A program made the translations under genes and the position numbers. Of a DNA stretch of 64,000 bases, positions 24,687 through 33,459 are shown one piece after another; position 1 is the first letter of the stretch, and each line of letters begins with the position of its first letter. The stretch comes from Microbacterium paraoxydans. Lineage in GTDB: Bacteria; Actinomycetota; Actinomycetes; Actinomycetales; Microbacteriaceae. The notes under the pieces were generated by a model, which did not search any database, was not told the origin of the DNA, and saw only the letters and a program-made list of their open reading frames with translations. The stretch covers positions 744,001 through 808,000 of the forward strand of contig NZ_JAIVLG010000001.1 in assembly GCF_020524545.1 (NCBI RefSeq). The letters are read 5' to 3'.

Positions 24687-25790
24687 ATGACAACGGACGT
24701 CACCACAACCGGCGTCGGGGCGATCCGATCCGGATTCCTCGGCGGGGGCTTCATGGCCCAGGTCCACAGCAGAGCGGCTCGAGCCGCCGGCGCGGCCACT
24801 GCGGTCCTCGCCAGTTCCTCGATCGCGCGGGCTCGCGCTGCCGCCGAGGATCTCGGTATCGAGCGGGCGGCCGACGGTCTCGCCGATCTCCTGGCAGCGG
24901 ATGTCGACGTCGTGCACGTGTGCACTCCCAACGCGACCCACGCAGAGCTCGCACTCGCCGTGATCGACGCCGGTCGCCACGTGATCTGCGAGAAGCCGCT
25001 CGCCACGAACGTCGACGACGCCCGAGCGCTCGCCGCCGCCGCCTCCGAGCGAGCCGTCGTCGCCGCCGTGCCCTTCGTCTACCGGTACCACCCGATGGTG
25101 CGCGAGGCCCGCGCCCGCGTCGCCGCCGGAGAGATCGGCGAGCTGATCACGGTCGACTGCGGCTACCTGCAGGACTGGATGCTGTTGCCGGGCGACGACG
25201 ACTGGAGGGTGACCTCGGCCGACGGAGGACCCTCCCGTGCCTTCGCGGACATCGGCTCCCACCTGTGCGACCTGCTCGAGTTCGTGGCGGGCGAGCGGAT
25301 CGTGCGCCTCACCGCCAGAACCCGGCGAGTGTACGCCGAGCGCGCAGGCCGGGCCGTCACCAATGAGGATGCCGTCTCCATCCTCGTCGAGATGACATCC
25401 GGTGCCATCGGCACCCTGCTGATCTCGCAGATGGCGGCGGGACGCAAGAACTCGCTCACACTCGAGCTCCACGGCGCGCAGGCCAGCATCCGGTTCGACC
25501 AGGAGCGGCCGGAGGAGCTGTGGATCGGCGAGCGCGCGGGCAGCCGTCACCTCTTCCGCGATCCGCTCACGGCGCACCCCGGCGTCGCGCGATTCTCGAG
25601 CGTCCCCGCCGGACATGCGCAGGGCTATCAGGACGCGTTCAACGGATTCGTCGCCGACGTCTACGCGGCCGTACGCGGGGAGCAGCCGGATGGACTGCCC
25701 ACGTTCGCCGACGGCGTGCGCGCCGCGCAGCTCACCGAGGCCGTGCTCGTCGCGGCCGCGGAGCAACGATGGGTGGACACTCCCCTCTGA
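24687..25790 (+). CDS. Gfo/Idh/MocA family oxidoreductase
   Basis: 367-residue NAD(P)-dependent sugar or cyclitol dehydrogenase. The Rossmann loop is GFLGGGFMAQVHSRAA, VICEKPLATN carries the family EKP lysine that contacts substrate and nicotinamide, and the C-terminal beta-sheet domain holds the catalytic-region histidine in ADIGSHLCDLLEF. First gene of the operon opposite the ROK regulator and followed by the pyranose-oxidase-like flavoprotein. A sensible role is reducing a keto-sugar released later in the pathway, or oxidising the free sugar; not shown by sequence. Confidence 0.92.
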   Translation: MTTDVTTTGVGAIRSGFLGGGFMAQVHSRAARAAGAATAVLASSSIARARAAAEDLGIERAADGLADLLAADVDVVHVCTPNATHAELALAVIDAGRHVICEKPLATNVDDARALAAAASERAVVAAVPFVYRYHPMVREARARVAAGEIGELITVDCGYLQDWMLLPGDDDWRVTSADGGPSRAFADIGSHLCDLLEFVAGERIVRLTARTRRVYAERAGRAVTNEDAVSILVEMTSGAIGTLLISQMAAGRKNSLTLELHGAQASIRFDQERPEELWIGERAGSRHLFRDPLTAHPGVARFSSVPAGHAQGYQDAFNGFVADVYAAVRGEQPDGLPTFADGVRAAQLTEAVLVAAAEQRWVDTPL

Positions 25791-25857
25791 GCCTTGCCCG
25801 GGCGCATCGCCGCACCCACTTCCTGATTCGACGCAGACAGAAGGAACGAGAAATCCA

Positions 25858-27351
25858 ATGACGGACAACTACGATCTCGTGATCGTCGGCACCGGCCCCA
25901 ACGGCGCGATCATCGCCAATCAGGTGCATCAGCAGGCACCGGAGGCGACGATCCTCGTCGTCGAGGCGGGCCGTGAGATCACCGGCGTCCCCGGAGAGCA
26001 CCTGGTCGAGGCAGACGAGAGCGCCATGAACGCCTCGTACGACGACCTCATGCGCCGCGCACGGCAGATCGAGTATGTGAAGGACGCGGTCTCGATGAGT
26101 GAGATCGACGGTGACGGGTGGGACCCGGAGTCGTCCGGAGTCTTCCCGGCCGCCTTCTTCGGGCACAACTTCGCTGCCTTCCCCGGCGCCTCGGTCGCCT
26201 GGAACATCGGCGGCATGGGCGTGCACTGGACCGCGGCGACACCGTGGCCCTACGCCGAGGAGATCCCCGCCATCGTCCCGCGTGCGGAATGGGACGCCGA
26301 CCTGGAGACGGCGCGCGGACTCCTGCGCACCTACGTGGGCCCCCTCGTCGCGGGCGTCGACAACCCCTTCGAGAAGCCCCTCTTCGCCGCGCTGCGGGAG
26401 GCGGTTCCCAGCCCCGATCCCGCGCGCGAATTCGGCTACATGCCGATGGGGGGAGTTCCGCGCGTCGGGCAGCCCTTCGCCCGCACCGGTCCGCGTGACA
26501 TCGCCCCGTTCGTGTTCGACGGCAGCGAGCCCGGTGTGACGCTCGTGAGCGGCGTGCTGGTGCACCGCCTCGAGCACGAGGACGGCAGGGTGACCGGGCT
26601 CGCCCTGCGGGACCTCGTCACCGGCGAGGAGAGCAGCGTGCGTGGCACGCAGGTGCTGATCGCGGGAGACGCCCTGCGCACACCGCAGTTGCTGTGGGCC
26701 TCCGGTATCCGCCCCGCAGCCCTCGGCTGCTACCTCAACGAGCACGCGACGATCGACGGCGAGGTCGACATCGACGCCGCGCGCTTCGGTCTCACGGACG
26801 CCGACATCATCGAGGCGCCGGTGGGTGAACCGTTCATCGGCTCGTTCTGGAGCCCGTCGATCGGTGCCGCCCGCCCCGCGCACGGCCAGCTCATGGAGCG
26901 GGTGTTCGAAGGGCGCCACAAGCTCAGCGTCGGCTGGTACTGCGCGACCGAGATCCGTGCGGAGAACCGCATCGAGTTCTCGGATGAGCTGACGGACGCC
27001 CTCGGGATGCCGCACATGACCGTGCACTTCTCGTACTCCGACGCCGATCTGGAGGAGATCCGCCGTACCCAGGAGGTGCAGCGGACCGCCGCCGCCGTCA
27101 TCGGGGACTTCCCGACCGAGGAGCGCGAGATCCAGCCGCCGGGAGCGTCGCTGCACTACACCGGCACCGTCCGGATGGGCGCGGCGGACGACGGCACCAG
27201 CGTCGTCGACACCGACGGCCGCGTCTGGGGCTTCGACAACCTGTACCTCGCCGGCAACGGCGTGATCCCGACCGCGTTGACCTGCAACTCGACGCTCACC
27301 GGAGCCACGCTCTCGGTGCGCATCGCCCGCGCGGTCGCCGCCTCCCTCTGA
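25858..27351 (+). CDS. GMC flavoprotein of the pyranose oxidase / C-glycoside 3-oxidase type
   Basis: 497-residue FAD enzyme. G11-T-G13-P-N-G16 is the dinucleotide loop and LVVEAGRE the ADP-ribose strand. GGMGVHWTAATP places His123-Trp124-Thr125 where fungal pyranose oxidases have the STHWT flavin-contact motif. His433 (SLHYTGTVRMG) and Asn477 (LTCNSTLTG), 44 residues apart, are the catalytic pair of the family. There is no signal peptide, so it acts inside the cell. Bacterial relatives oxidise sugars at C2 or C3, and some, first described from Microbacterium to my knowledge, oxidise the sugar of C- or O-glycosides at C3 with oxygen. Within a sugar-uptake operon with isomerase-like TIM barrels, oxidation of a glycoside to a 3-keto form is the best guess. 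AAGGA upstream supports ATG 25858. Confidence 0.88.
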   Translation: MTDNYDLVIVGTGPNGAIIANQVHQQAPEATILVVEAGREITGVPGEHLVEADESAMNASYDDLMRRARQIEYVKDAVSMSEIDGDGWDPESSGVFPAAFFGHNFAAFPGASVAWNIGGMGVHWTAATPWPYAEEIPAIVPRAEWDADLETARGLLRTYVGPLVAGVDNPFEKPLFAALREAVPSPDPAREFGYMPMGGVPRVGQPFARTGPRDIAPFVFDGSEPGVTLVSGVLVHRLEHEDGRVTGLALRDLVTGEESSVRGTQVLIAGDALRTPQLLWASGIRPAALGCYLNEHATIDGEVDIDAARFGLTDADIIEAPVGEPFIGSFWSPSIGAARPAHGQLMERVFEGRHKLSVGWYCATEIRAENRIEFSDELTDALGMPHMTVHFSYSDADLEEIRRTQEVQRTAAAVIGDFPTEEREIQPPGASLHYTGTVRMGAADDGTSVVDTDGRVWGFDNLYLAGNGVIPTALTCNSTLTGATLSVRIARAVAASL

Positions 27352-27388
27352 CCCTGCAGTACCCCTACCCACCAAGGAGATGATCGCG

Positions 27389-28702
27389 TTGCACACTCAC
27401 ACCACTTCGCGACGCCGGGCGACGATGCTCGGACTCGCGCTGGTCACGTCCGGCGCCCTGCTGCTGACCGGCTGCGGCCGCGGCGACGACAGCGGCGGCG
27501 GAAACGCCGGCGAGTCCGTGACGATCGACGACAAGCCGGCCACCGGAACCCTCGAGATCTGGACGCAGGGCGCCGACGGCGCCGAATTGCCCCAGATGTT
27601 CGACGAGTTCAAGAAGGACAACCCGGACGTCGAGATCAACATGACGCAGATCCCGGAAGCGGAGTTCGCCTCGAAGATGACCGCGGCGATCACCGCGGGA
27701 ACCGTCCCCGACCTGATCTACTCCTTCACCGAGACCCAGTCCTCGCTGATCGCGACCGGCGGGTTCGACCCGGTGCCGGACGGACTCGTCGACCCCGACG
27801 ACTTCTTCGAGGTCATCTGGGACAACTCGGTCTACGACGACGTGGCCTACGGTGTGCCGTGGTACGCGTATTCGGACATGGTCATCTACCGCACCGATCT
27901 CGCCGATGCCGCGGGGGCGCAGGCCCCGGGCGATTGGGATGAGCTGCGGACGTTCGCCGAGAAGCTCAAGTCCTCGGGCGTCGAGTATCCGCTGGCACTG
28001 TATGCGGCCTACGACGCGTACACGGCCCGCCAGCTGCTGACCTTCGCCAAGCAGAACGGGGGAGGGTTCATCTCCGACGATCTGTCGGAGTGGACGATCA
28101 ACTCGCCGGAGAACGTGGAGGCGCTCGAGTTCTGGGCCAGCTTCATGGCCGACGGCCTCGCCTCGCCCGACGGTCCTGCGTTCCTCGACACCGTCTCCTG
28201 GTCCACGACCGGCAAGAACGCGGCGATCATCGACGGCGGCCCGTGGTTCGTCGGCTGGTTCGACGACGCCAACGGCGAGGGCTGGGCGGACGAGCACCTC
28301 TCGCTGGCGCCCATGCCGGTCGGCCCCGACGGCGACGCCGCGACGACGGTCGGCGGCGGCAGCTGGTTCGTGCCCACCGACTCCGAGAACAAGGACGCGG
28401 CGTGGAAGTTCGCCCGGTTCATGTCCGAGCCGGACAGCCAGGTCAAGTGGTTCGAGATCTTCAAGAACATGCCGGCGGTCAAGTCGGCCTGGGAGGATCC
28501 CTCTCTCGCCGGCAACCGTCTGCTCGAGACCGTCGAAGCGGGCCTGGAGACCGGCGTGAACCTGCCGAAGGTCTCGACCTGGACCCAGGTGGGCACCGTG
28601 ATCGGCGAGCAGATGGAGAAGGTCGTCCGCGGCGGCGTCTCCGCGCAGGACGCGCTCGACGCGGCCCAGGCCCAGGCCGAAGCCATCGGGATGGGCGACT
28701 GA
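27389..28702 (+). CDS. CUT1 sugar ABC transporter, substrate-binding lipoprotein
   Basis: 437-residue extracellular solute-binding protein of family 1 type, for oligosaccharides or glycosides. Basic N-terminus, hydrophobic helix and lipobox LLTGC with Cys29 as the lipidated residue, then a Gly/Ser linker and a SBP fold (TLEIWTQGADGAELPQMFDE, PWYAYSDMVIYRTDL, GGGSWFVPTDSENKDAAWKF). I set the start at TTG 27389: AAGGAG at 27374-27379 abuts the ATG at 27380 with zero spacing, but is nine bases from the in-frame TTG. First of three transporter genes in the operon. Confidence 0.92.
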   Translation: MHTHTTSRRRATMLGLALVTSGALLLTGCGRGDDSGGGNAGESVTIDDKPATGTLEIWTQGADGAELPQMFDEFKKDNPDVEINMTQIPEAEFASKMTAAITAGTVPDLIYSFTETQSSLIATGGFDPVPDGLVDPDDFFEVIWDNSVYDDVAYGVPWYAYSDMVIYRTDLADAAGAQAPGDWDELRTFAEKLKSSGVEYPLALYAAYDAYTARQLLTFAKQNGGGFISDDLSEWTINSPENVEALEFWASFMADGLASPDGPAFLDTVSWSTTGKNAAIIDGGPWFVGWFDDANGEGWADEHLSLAPMPVGPDGDAATTVGGGSWFVPTDSENKDAAWKFARFMSEPDSQVKWFEIFKNMPAVKSAWEDPSLAGNRLLETVEAGLETGVNLPKVSTWTQVGTVIGEQMEKVVRGGVSAQDALDAAQAQAEAIGMGD

Positions 28703-28709
28703 GCGCATC

Positions 28710-29678
28710 ATGACCTCCACTGCGACCCGCACCATGGTCACCTCGGGGGCGTCCTCGCGACGCCCCCGGGCGACCGGTCCTCGAGGGATCAGGAAGGTGC
28801 ACGAGGGATCGCGGGCCGAAGCCGCAACCGCGTGGCTGTTCCTCACCCCGTTCCTCGCGATCTTCCTGCTCTTCACGGGCGTTCCGGCCGTGCTCGCCAT
28901 CGGCGCCAGCATGACCGACATCAGCGCTCGCGACATCCGCGACCCGTTCAACGTCAACTTCACCGGCGTGCAGGGCTTCATCGAGATCATCAACAACCCG
29001 GGGTTCCAGAGCGCGTTCGGAAACACGGTGATGTTCGTCGTGATCTGCGTGCCGCTCAGCATGGCACTGGGCCTCGCCCTGGCGCTCATGCTCAACAACG
29101 GTATCCGGCGGCTGCGCAACTTCTTCCGCGCAGCGGCCTACGTGCCGGTCATCACCAACATCGTCGCGGCGGCTGTCATCTGGCAGTACGCCTTCTCGAT
29201 CACCGGCCCGGTGAACTCGACGCTCGGCGAACTCGGTCTGCCGGAGCCGAACTGGCTCGGCGAGCCGGGATGGGCCGTCACCACGGTCGTGATGATGGGT
29301 GTCTGGCGCACCACCGGCACGTGCATGATCCTCTTCCTCGCCGGTCTGCAGGCCGTGCCGGAGGAGATCTACGAGGCGGCATCGACCGATGGCGCCGGAG
29401 CGTGGCGGCGCCTCTGGTCGATCACGCTGCCGCTCTTGCGCCCCACCACTCTTCTCGTGACGGTGCTGCAGACGGTGTCGTTCCTCAACATCTTCGAGGA
29501 GCCCTACCTGCTCACCAAGGGCGGTCCGCTCGGCTCCACCAAATCGATCGCCGTCTGGGTGTACGAGCAGTTCGGCTTCGGCAACGTGTCGGCCTCGATG
29601 GCCGGTTCCGTGCTGCTGCTGCTGCTCGTCGGCGTGGTCGCGATCGTCCAGTTCAGAATCCTGAGGCCGAAACATTGA
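28710..29678 (+). CDS. CUT1 sugar ABC transporter permease (MalF-like)
   Basis: 322-residue inner-membrane permease with six predicted helices and the cytoplasmic EAA loop EEIYEAASTDGAGAWRRLWS (about 222-241) that docks the ATPase. It has a long basic N-terminal tail of about 35 residues before the first helix (AEAATAWLFLTPFLAIFLLF). Pairs with the next permease to form the channel. The stop TGA overlaps the TTG start of that gene. No ATPase gene exists in the operon, as is common for actinobacterial CUT1 systems energised by a shared MsiK-type ATPase. Confidence 0.93.
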   Translation: MTSTATRTMVTSGASSRRPRATGPRGIRKVHEGSRAEAATAWLFLTPFLAIFLLFTGVPAVLAIGASMTDISARDIRDPFNVNFTGVQGFIEIINNPGFQSAFGNTVMFVVICVPLSMALGLALALMLNNGIRRLRNFFRAAAYVPVITNIVAAAVIWQYAFSITGPVNSTLGELGLPEPNWLGEPGWAVTTVVMMGVWRTTGTCMILFLAGLQAVPEEIYEAASTDGAGAWRRLWSITLPLLRPTTLLVTVLQTVSFLNIFEEPYLLTKGGPLGSTKSIAVWVYEQFGFGNVSASMAGSVLLLLLVGVVAIVQFRILRPKH

Positions 29679-30502
29679 AGACTCCGTCTCCGACGCGCCA
29701 GGCGCTGAACTACACAGTGCTCGCCGTCATCACCGTGTTCATGCTGCTGCCCTTCGTCTGGGTGTTCTTCGGATCGTTCAAGACGCAGGCCGAGTTCTTG
29801 GGCAACCCCGGGGCCTGGTTCCCGGAGTCCTTCCAGATCCAGAACTACATCCAGTTGTTCGCCGACCGCGGGTTCGGCACGTACATGCTCAACAGCATCG
29901 TGGTCTCCGGCGTCGCGATCGTCGGCAACGTGCTCTTCAGCGCGATGGCCGGCTACGCGCTGGCGAAGCTGCGCTTCCGCGGCCGCGGAGTGGTGTTCCC
30001 GCTGGTGATCGCCTCGATGATCGTGCCCTACGTCGCGCTGTTCGTGCCGCAGTTCGTCATCGTCGTGCAGATGGGCCTGGTCAACTCCCTGATCGCGATC
30101 ATCCTGCCGGTGCTCGTGCTTCCCCTCTGCGTGTTCATCATGCGCCAGTTCGCGCACGGCGTGCCCTACGAGCTGATGGAGGCCGCGCGTCTGGACGGTG
30201 CGGGGGAGGGGAGGATCTTCCTCCGGGTCTTCCTGCCGCTGACGGGCCCGGGGCTGGCGACGGTCGCGATCCTGTCCTTCCTCACCTCCTGGAACAACTT
30301 CCTGTGGCCGCTCGTGGTGGCCCAGTCCCAGGACACGTACACGGCGCCTGTGGGCTTGTCCGTGGCCTCGCAGGCCTCCAACACGATCTCCTTCGGGCTG
30401 CTCTTGGCCGGAGCCATGGTCGTGCTGCTGCCGATCCTCATCCTCTTCCTCTTCCTGCAGAAGTACTTCATCCAGGGCGTCGCCGCCACCGGACTGAAGT
30501 GA
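29675..30502 (+). CDS. CUT1 sugar ABC transporter permease (MalG-like)
   Basis: 275-residue permease with six helices; the EAA loop is YELMEAARLDGAGEGRIFLR (about 165-184). Starts with TTG at 29675 inside the TTGA overlap with the preceding permease; GAGG at 29663-29666 is eight bases away and supports it. The frame stays open far upstream but there it reads through the first permease out of its natural frame. It partners the MalF-like protein and the lipoprotein SBP of this operon. Confidence 0.93.
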   Translation: MKTPSPTRQALNYTVLAVITVFMLLPFVWVFFGSFKTQAEFLGNPGAWFPESFQIQNYIQLFADRGFGTYMLNSIVVSGVAIVGNVLFSAMAGYALAKLRFRGRGVVFPLVIASMIVPYVALFVPQFVIVVQMGLVNSLIAIILPVLVLPLCVFIMRQFAHGVPYELMEAARLDGAGEGRIFLRVFLPLTGPGLATVAILSFLTSWNNFLWPLVVAQSQDTYTAPVGLSVASQASNTISFGLLLAGAMVVLLPILILFLFLQKYFIQGVAATGLK

Positions 30503-30527
30503 CCCGCACCCTGAAAGGACCCATCGC

Positions 30528-31472
30528 ATGGCCGTGAAGGACCTGAAGTTCGCCCTCAACGCGATCCAGTGGATCAACGTCAAGGAGGACCCCGCCGATC
30601 TGGACAGCGCGAGCCTGTGGAGGTTCGCCGATCCCGCGTTCGTCTCCGAATACCCTGAGGTGCTCCGCGCGATCAGGGAGGCGGGCTTCGACGCGACGAT
30701 GATGGAGGTGCTCGATACGCAGACGCTGCAGAACTACGCGTCGATGGTGGCGGAATCCGGGCTGGCCCTCGCGCCGGGCTACGTGCAGGTCCCTCTCGCG
30801 AGCGACCACGGTGGCCGGCTCGAGCGCGGCACGTTCGAGCGCATCCACTGGTTCGATGGTGTTCGTCGTAAGGCGGAGGAGTCCGCGTACTTCGGACTGT
30901 CCACGATCTTCCTCGCCGCCGAGGTTGATCAGGACGCCATCCGCTGGCAGCAGCCCGCCGTCGGCGCGGACTTCTCCCAGGACCGACTCGACGAACTCAC
31001 CGATCTGATCGATGAGGCCGTCGACGTGCTGAACGCGGAGGGGGTCAAGCCCGGGCTGCACAACCACGTCGGCACCTGGATCGAGACGCAGCACGAGTAC
31101 GAGCACGTGCTCAACTCGATCGACGCCTCGCGCCTCGGCGCCTCCTTCGACATCGGCCACCTCGAGTGGGCCGGAATCAGCGCGAGGGAGGCCCTCACGA
31201 CCTGGGCCGATCGTGTGCAGGACCTTCACCTGAAGGACCTCGACCTCGACCTCGCGCGTCGCAGCAGGGAGGAAAGGCTCACATACGAACGCGCCACCGA
31301 TCTCGGGCTCTACCTGGAGCCGGGACTCGGGCAGATCGACCTGCGCGGCACGCTCGATGCCCTCCCCGACGGCTGGGACGGCTGGGTCATCATCGAGGTC
31401 GACCGCGCGAGCATGGACCCCGTCGAAAGCGCGCTCCACACGGCGCGCTGGGTCGCCGAGATCCGGGCCTGA
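30528..31472 (+). CDS. TIM-barrel sugar isomerase/epimerase-like protein 1
   Basis: 314-residue xylose-isomerase-like TIM barrel (AP endonuclease 2 superfamily). Likely metal ligands are Glu of MMEVLDTQ, His178/His180 of [10 protein letters not shown], Asp of SFDIGHLEW and Glu of VIIEVDRAS. The protein lacks the phosphate-binding pattern expected if the substrate were a sugar phosphate, as far as I can judge. It is about 45% identical by eye to the next gene product, sharing [16 protein letters not shown] and SMDP. Relatives act as keto-sugar isomerases, inosose dehydratases, or lyases that split 3-keto-glycosides. Its position after a pyranose-oxidase-like gene favours action on a keto-sugar or keto-glycoside. 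Confidence 0.85.
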   Translation: MAVKDLKFALNAIQWINVKEDPADLDSASLWRFADPAFVSEYPEVLRAIREAGFDATMMEVLDTQTLQNYASMVAESGLALAPGYVQVPLASDHGGRLERGTFERIHWFDGVRRKAEESAYFGLSTIFLAAEVDQDAIRWQQPAVGADFSQDRLDELTDLIDEAVDVLNAEGVKPGLHNHVGTWIETQHEYEHVLNSIDASRLGASFDIGHLEWAGISAREALTTWADRVQDLHLKDLDLDLARRSREERLTYERATDLGLYLEPGLGQIDLRGTLDALPDGWDGWVIIEVDRASMDPVESALHTARWVAEIRA

Positions 31473-31474
31473 CC

Positions 31475-32449
31475 ATGGCCCTCACGCGCGAGCACTTCTC
31501 GCTCAACACACTCCAGTGGATCACCGTGTCGCTCGGCGACTCCACGGGGGAGCCAGGCAGCGTCGGCTGGGAGTTCGACCGCCCCCGGTTCCTGGCCAGG
31601 CAACCGGTCGTCCTCGGGGAGGTGCGCGACGCCGGGTTCTCCTCGGTGATGCTCGAGGTGCTGCCGACGCAGACGCTGCAGGCCTATTCCCGGGTCGTCG
31701 CCGACGCCGGGCTCCGAGTCACTCCCGGTTACGTGCACATCGGACTGCCCGAAGAGTTCGGGCGCGACCTCTCCGGCGACGACGAGGCGCGTTTCCGCTG
31801 GTTCGACGGCATCCGCCGTCGTGCCGAGGAGACCCTCCATCTGGGGCTCGACAGAGTCTTCCTGGCTGCGGACATGGCTCCGGGGCGTCCGCGCATCGAC
31901 GAGGCGGCCGCCGTGGGGCACGCCTTCGACGCCGCCCGGCTCGACCGTGTGACCGACATCATCGGGGAGGCCGCCCAGGTGCTCCATGCCGAAGGCGTCA
32001 CGGCCGCGCTGCACAACCACGTCGGCACCTGGATCGAGACCGAGGCCGAATACGATCACGTGCTCGACGCCGTCTCGCCCTCGCTCCTCGCCGCGGGGCC
32101 CGACCTCGGGCATCTCGCCTGGACGGGAGTCGACGTGGTCGCCTGGGTGGCGGCGCACGCCGATCGCATCTCCGACCTGCACGTCAAGGACATGGATCTC
32201 GACCTCGCGAAGGCCGCCCGGCAGACGCGAACACCCTATTTCGACGTCATGGCGCAGCGCTTCTTCCTGGAGCCGGGGCTGGGTCACGTACCGATCCGTG
32301 AGGCACTCGCCGAGCTGCCAGACGACTTCGAGGGTACCGTTCTCATCGAGGTCGACAAACCGAGCATGGATCCGTTCGAGAGCGCCAAGGCCAGCTGGGC
32401 GTGGATCGCGGAGAACTACCCGAGCGGCGCAACGGAGGCACACGCATGA
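31475..32449 (+). CDS. TIM-barrel sugar isomerase/epimerase-like protein 2 (paralogue)
   Basis: 324 residues, start two bases after the preceding stop. Same fold and metal-site pattern as its neighbour: Glu in VMLEVLPTQ, His180/His182 in [10 protein letters not shown], Asp in GPDLGHLAW and Glu in VLIEVDKPS. It has a longer N-terminal loop ([18 protein letters not shown]). The two may form a hetero-oligomer or act on successive intermediates; tandem retention in one operon argues against simple redundancy. Its stop overlaps the next start (ATGA). The longer in-frame upstream extension is arginine-rich read-through of the first paralogue. Confidence 0.85.
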   Translation: MALTREHFSLNTLQWITVSLGDSTGEPGSVGWEFDRPRFLARQPVVLGEVRDAGFSSVMLEVLPTQTLQAYSRVVADAGLRVTPGYVHIGLPEEFGRDLSGDDEARFRWFDGIRRRAEETLHLGLDRVFLAADMAPGRPRIDEAAAVGHAFDAARLDRVTDIIGEAAQVLHAEGVTAALHNHVGTWIETEAEYDHVLDAVSPSLLAAGPDLGHLAWTGVDVVAWVAAHADRISDLHVKDMDLDLAKAARQTRTPYFDVMAQRFFLEPGLGHVPIREALAELPDDFEGTVLIEVDKPSMDPFESAKASWAWIAENYPSGATEAHA

Positions 32450-33453
32450 GCACGCATCCCGTCACCCTGTTCACCGGTCAGTGGGCCGATCTGCCCTTCG
32501 AGGAGGTCGCCCGGCTCGCTGCGGAGTGGGGATACGACGGCCTGGAGGTGGCGGCGTCGGGCGACCACCTCGACCTGCGACGCGCGGACGAAGACGACGC
32601 CTACGCGGCGTCGAGGCTCGAGATCCTGGAACGTCACGGGCTGGGTCTCTTCGCGATCTCGAATCACCTCGCCGGTCAGGCCGTCTGCGACGCGCCGATC
32701 GACTTCAGGCACGAGGCGATCCTGCGCGAGTACGTGTGGGGAGACGGCCAGGAGGAAGGCGTGCGGCAGCGCGCGGCGGAGGACATGAAGCGTGCGGCTC
32801 GGGTCGCTCGCAAGCTCGGCGTCGACACCGTGGTCGGCTTCACGGGCTCGCCGATCTGGCAGTATGTGGCGATGTTCCCGCCCGTCCCGGCGTCGGTGAT
32901 CGACGCCGGATTCCAGGACTTCGCCAATCGGTGGAACCCGATCCTCGACGTGTTCGACGCGGAAGGCGTGCGCTTCGCCCATGAGGTGCACCCGGGCGAG
33001 ATCGCCTACGACTACTGGTCGAGCGTGCGCGCACTCGAGGCGATCGGACACCGAGAGGCCTTCGGTTTCAACTGGGACCCCTCGCACATGATGTGGCAGA
33101 ACATCGATCCGGTGGGGTTCATCGTCGACTTCGCCGACCGCATCTACCACGTCGACTGCAAGGACACGCGGATGCGTCCGCGCAACGGTCGCGCCGGTGT
33201 GCTCGGTTCGCACCTTCCCTGGGGGGATCCTCGCCGCGGGTGGGACTTCGTCTCCACGGGACACGGGGATGTGCCGTGGGAGGACTCGTTCCGCGCGCTG
33301 GATGCAATCGGCTACGACGGCCCGATCTCGATCGAGTGGGAGGACGCGGGCATGGATCGCCTGCACGGGGCGCCGCAGGCCCTCGCGTATGTGCGATCGC
33401 TGCTGTGGCCGACGCCCGACGCCTCCTTCGACGCCGCCTTCACCAACCAGTAG
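32446..33453 (+). CDS. Sugar phosphate isomerase/epimerase family TIM-barrel protein 3
   Basis: 335-residue TIM-barrel enzyme of a different subgroup from the two preceding genes. It opens [19 protein letters not shown], then [60 protein letters not shown] and [12 protein letters not shown], giving Glu/His/Asp/Glu metal ligands typical of xylose-isomerase-like folds. Close relatives usually sit beside Gfo/Idh oxidoreductases in sugar operons and are thought to isomerise keto-sugars. Starts within the ATGA overlap; the MFS gene follows six bases after the stop. Confidence 0.88.
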   Translation: MSTHPVTLFTGQWADLPFEEVARLAAEWGYDGLEVAASGDHLDLRRADEDDAYAASRLEILERHGLGLFAISNHLAGQAVCDAPIDFRHEAILREYVWGDGQEEGVRQRAAEDMKRAARVARKLGVDTVVGFTGSPIWQYVAMFPPVPASVIDAGFQDFANRWNPILDVFDAEGVRFAHEVHPGEIAYDYWSSVRALEAIGHREAFGFNWDPSHMMWQNIDPVGFIVDFADRIYHVDCKDTRMRPRNGRAGVLGSHLPWGDPRRGWDFVSTGHGDVPWEDSFRALDAIGYDGPISIEWEDAGMDRLHGAPQALAYVRSLLWPTPDASFDAAFTNQ

Positions 33454-33459
33454 GCGCGG

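Noticed and set aside
24687..33453. myo-Inositol catabolic (iol) operon
   Set aside because: Gfo/Idh and IolE-like barrels fit superficially, but iolB, iolC and iolD are absent and the pyranose-oxidase-like enzyme does not belong to that pathway.
30528..33453. Classical C-deglycosidase alpha/beta pair
   Set aside because: No small DUF6379-type beta-subunit gene next to the barrels; I therefore keep only a general keto-glycoside hypothesis.
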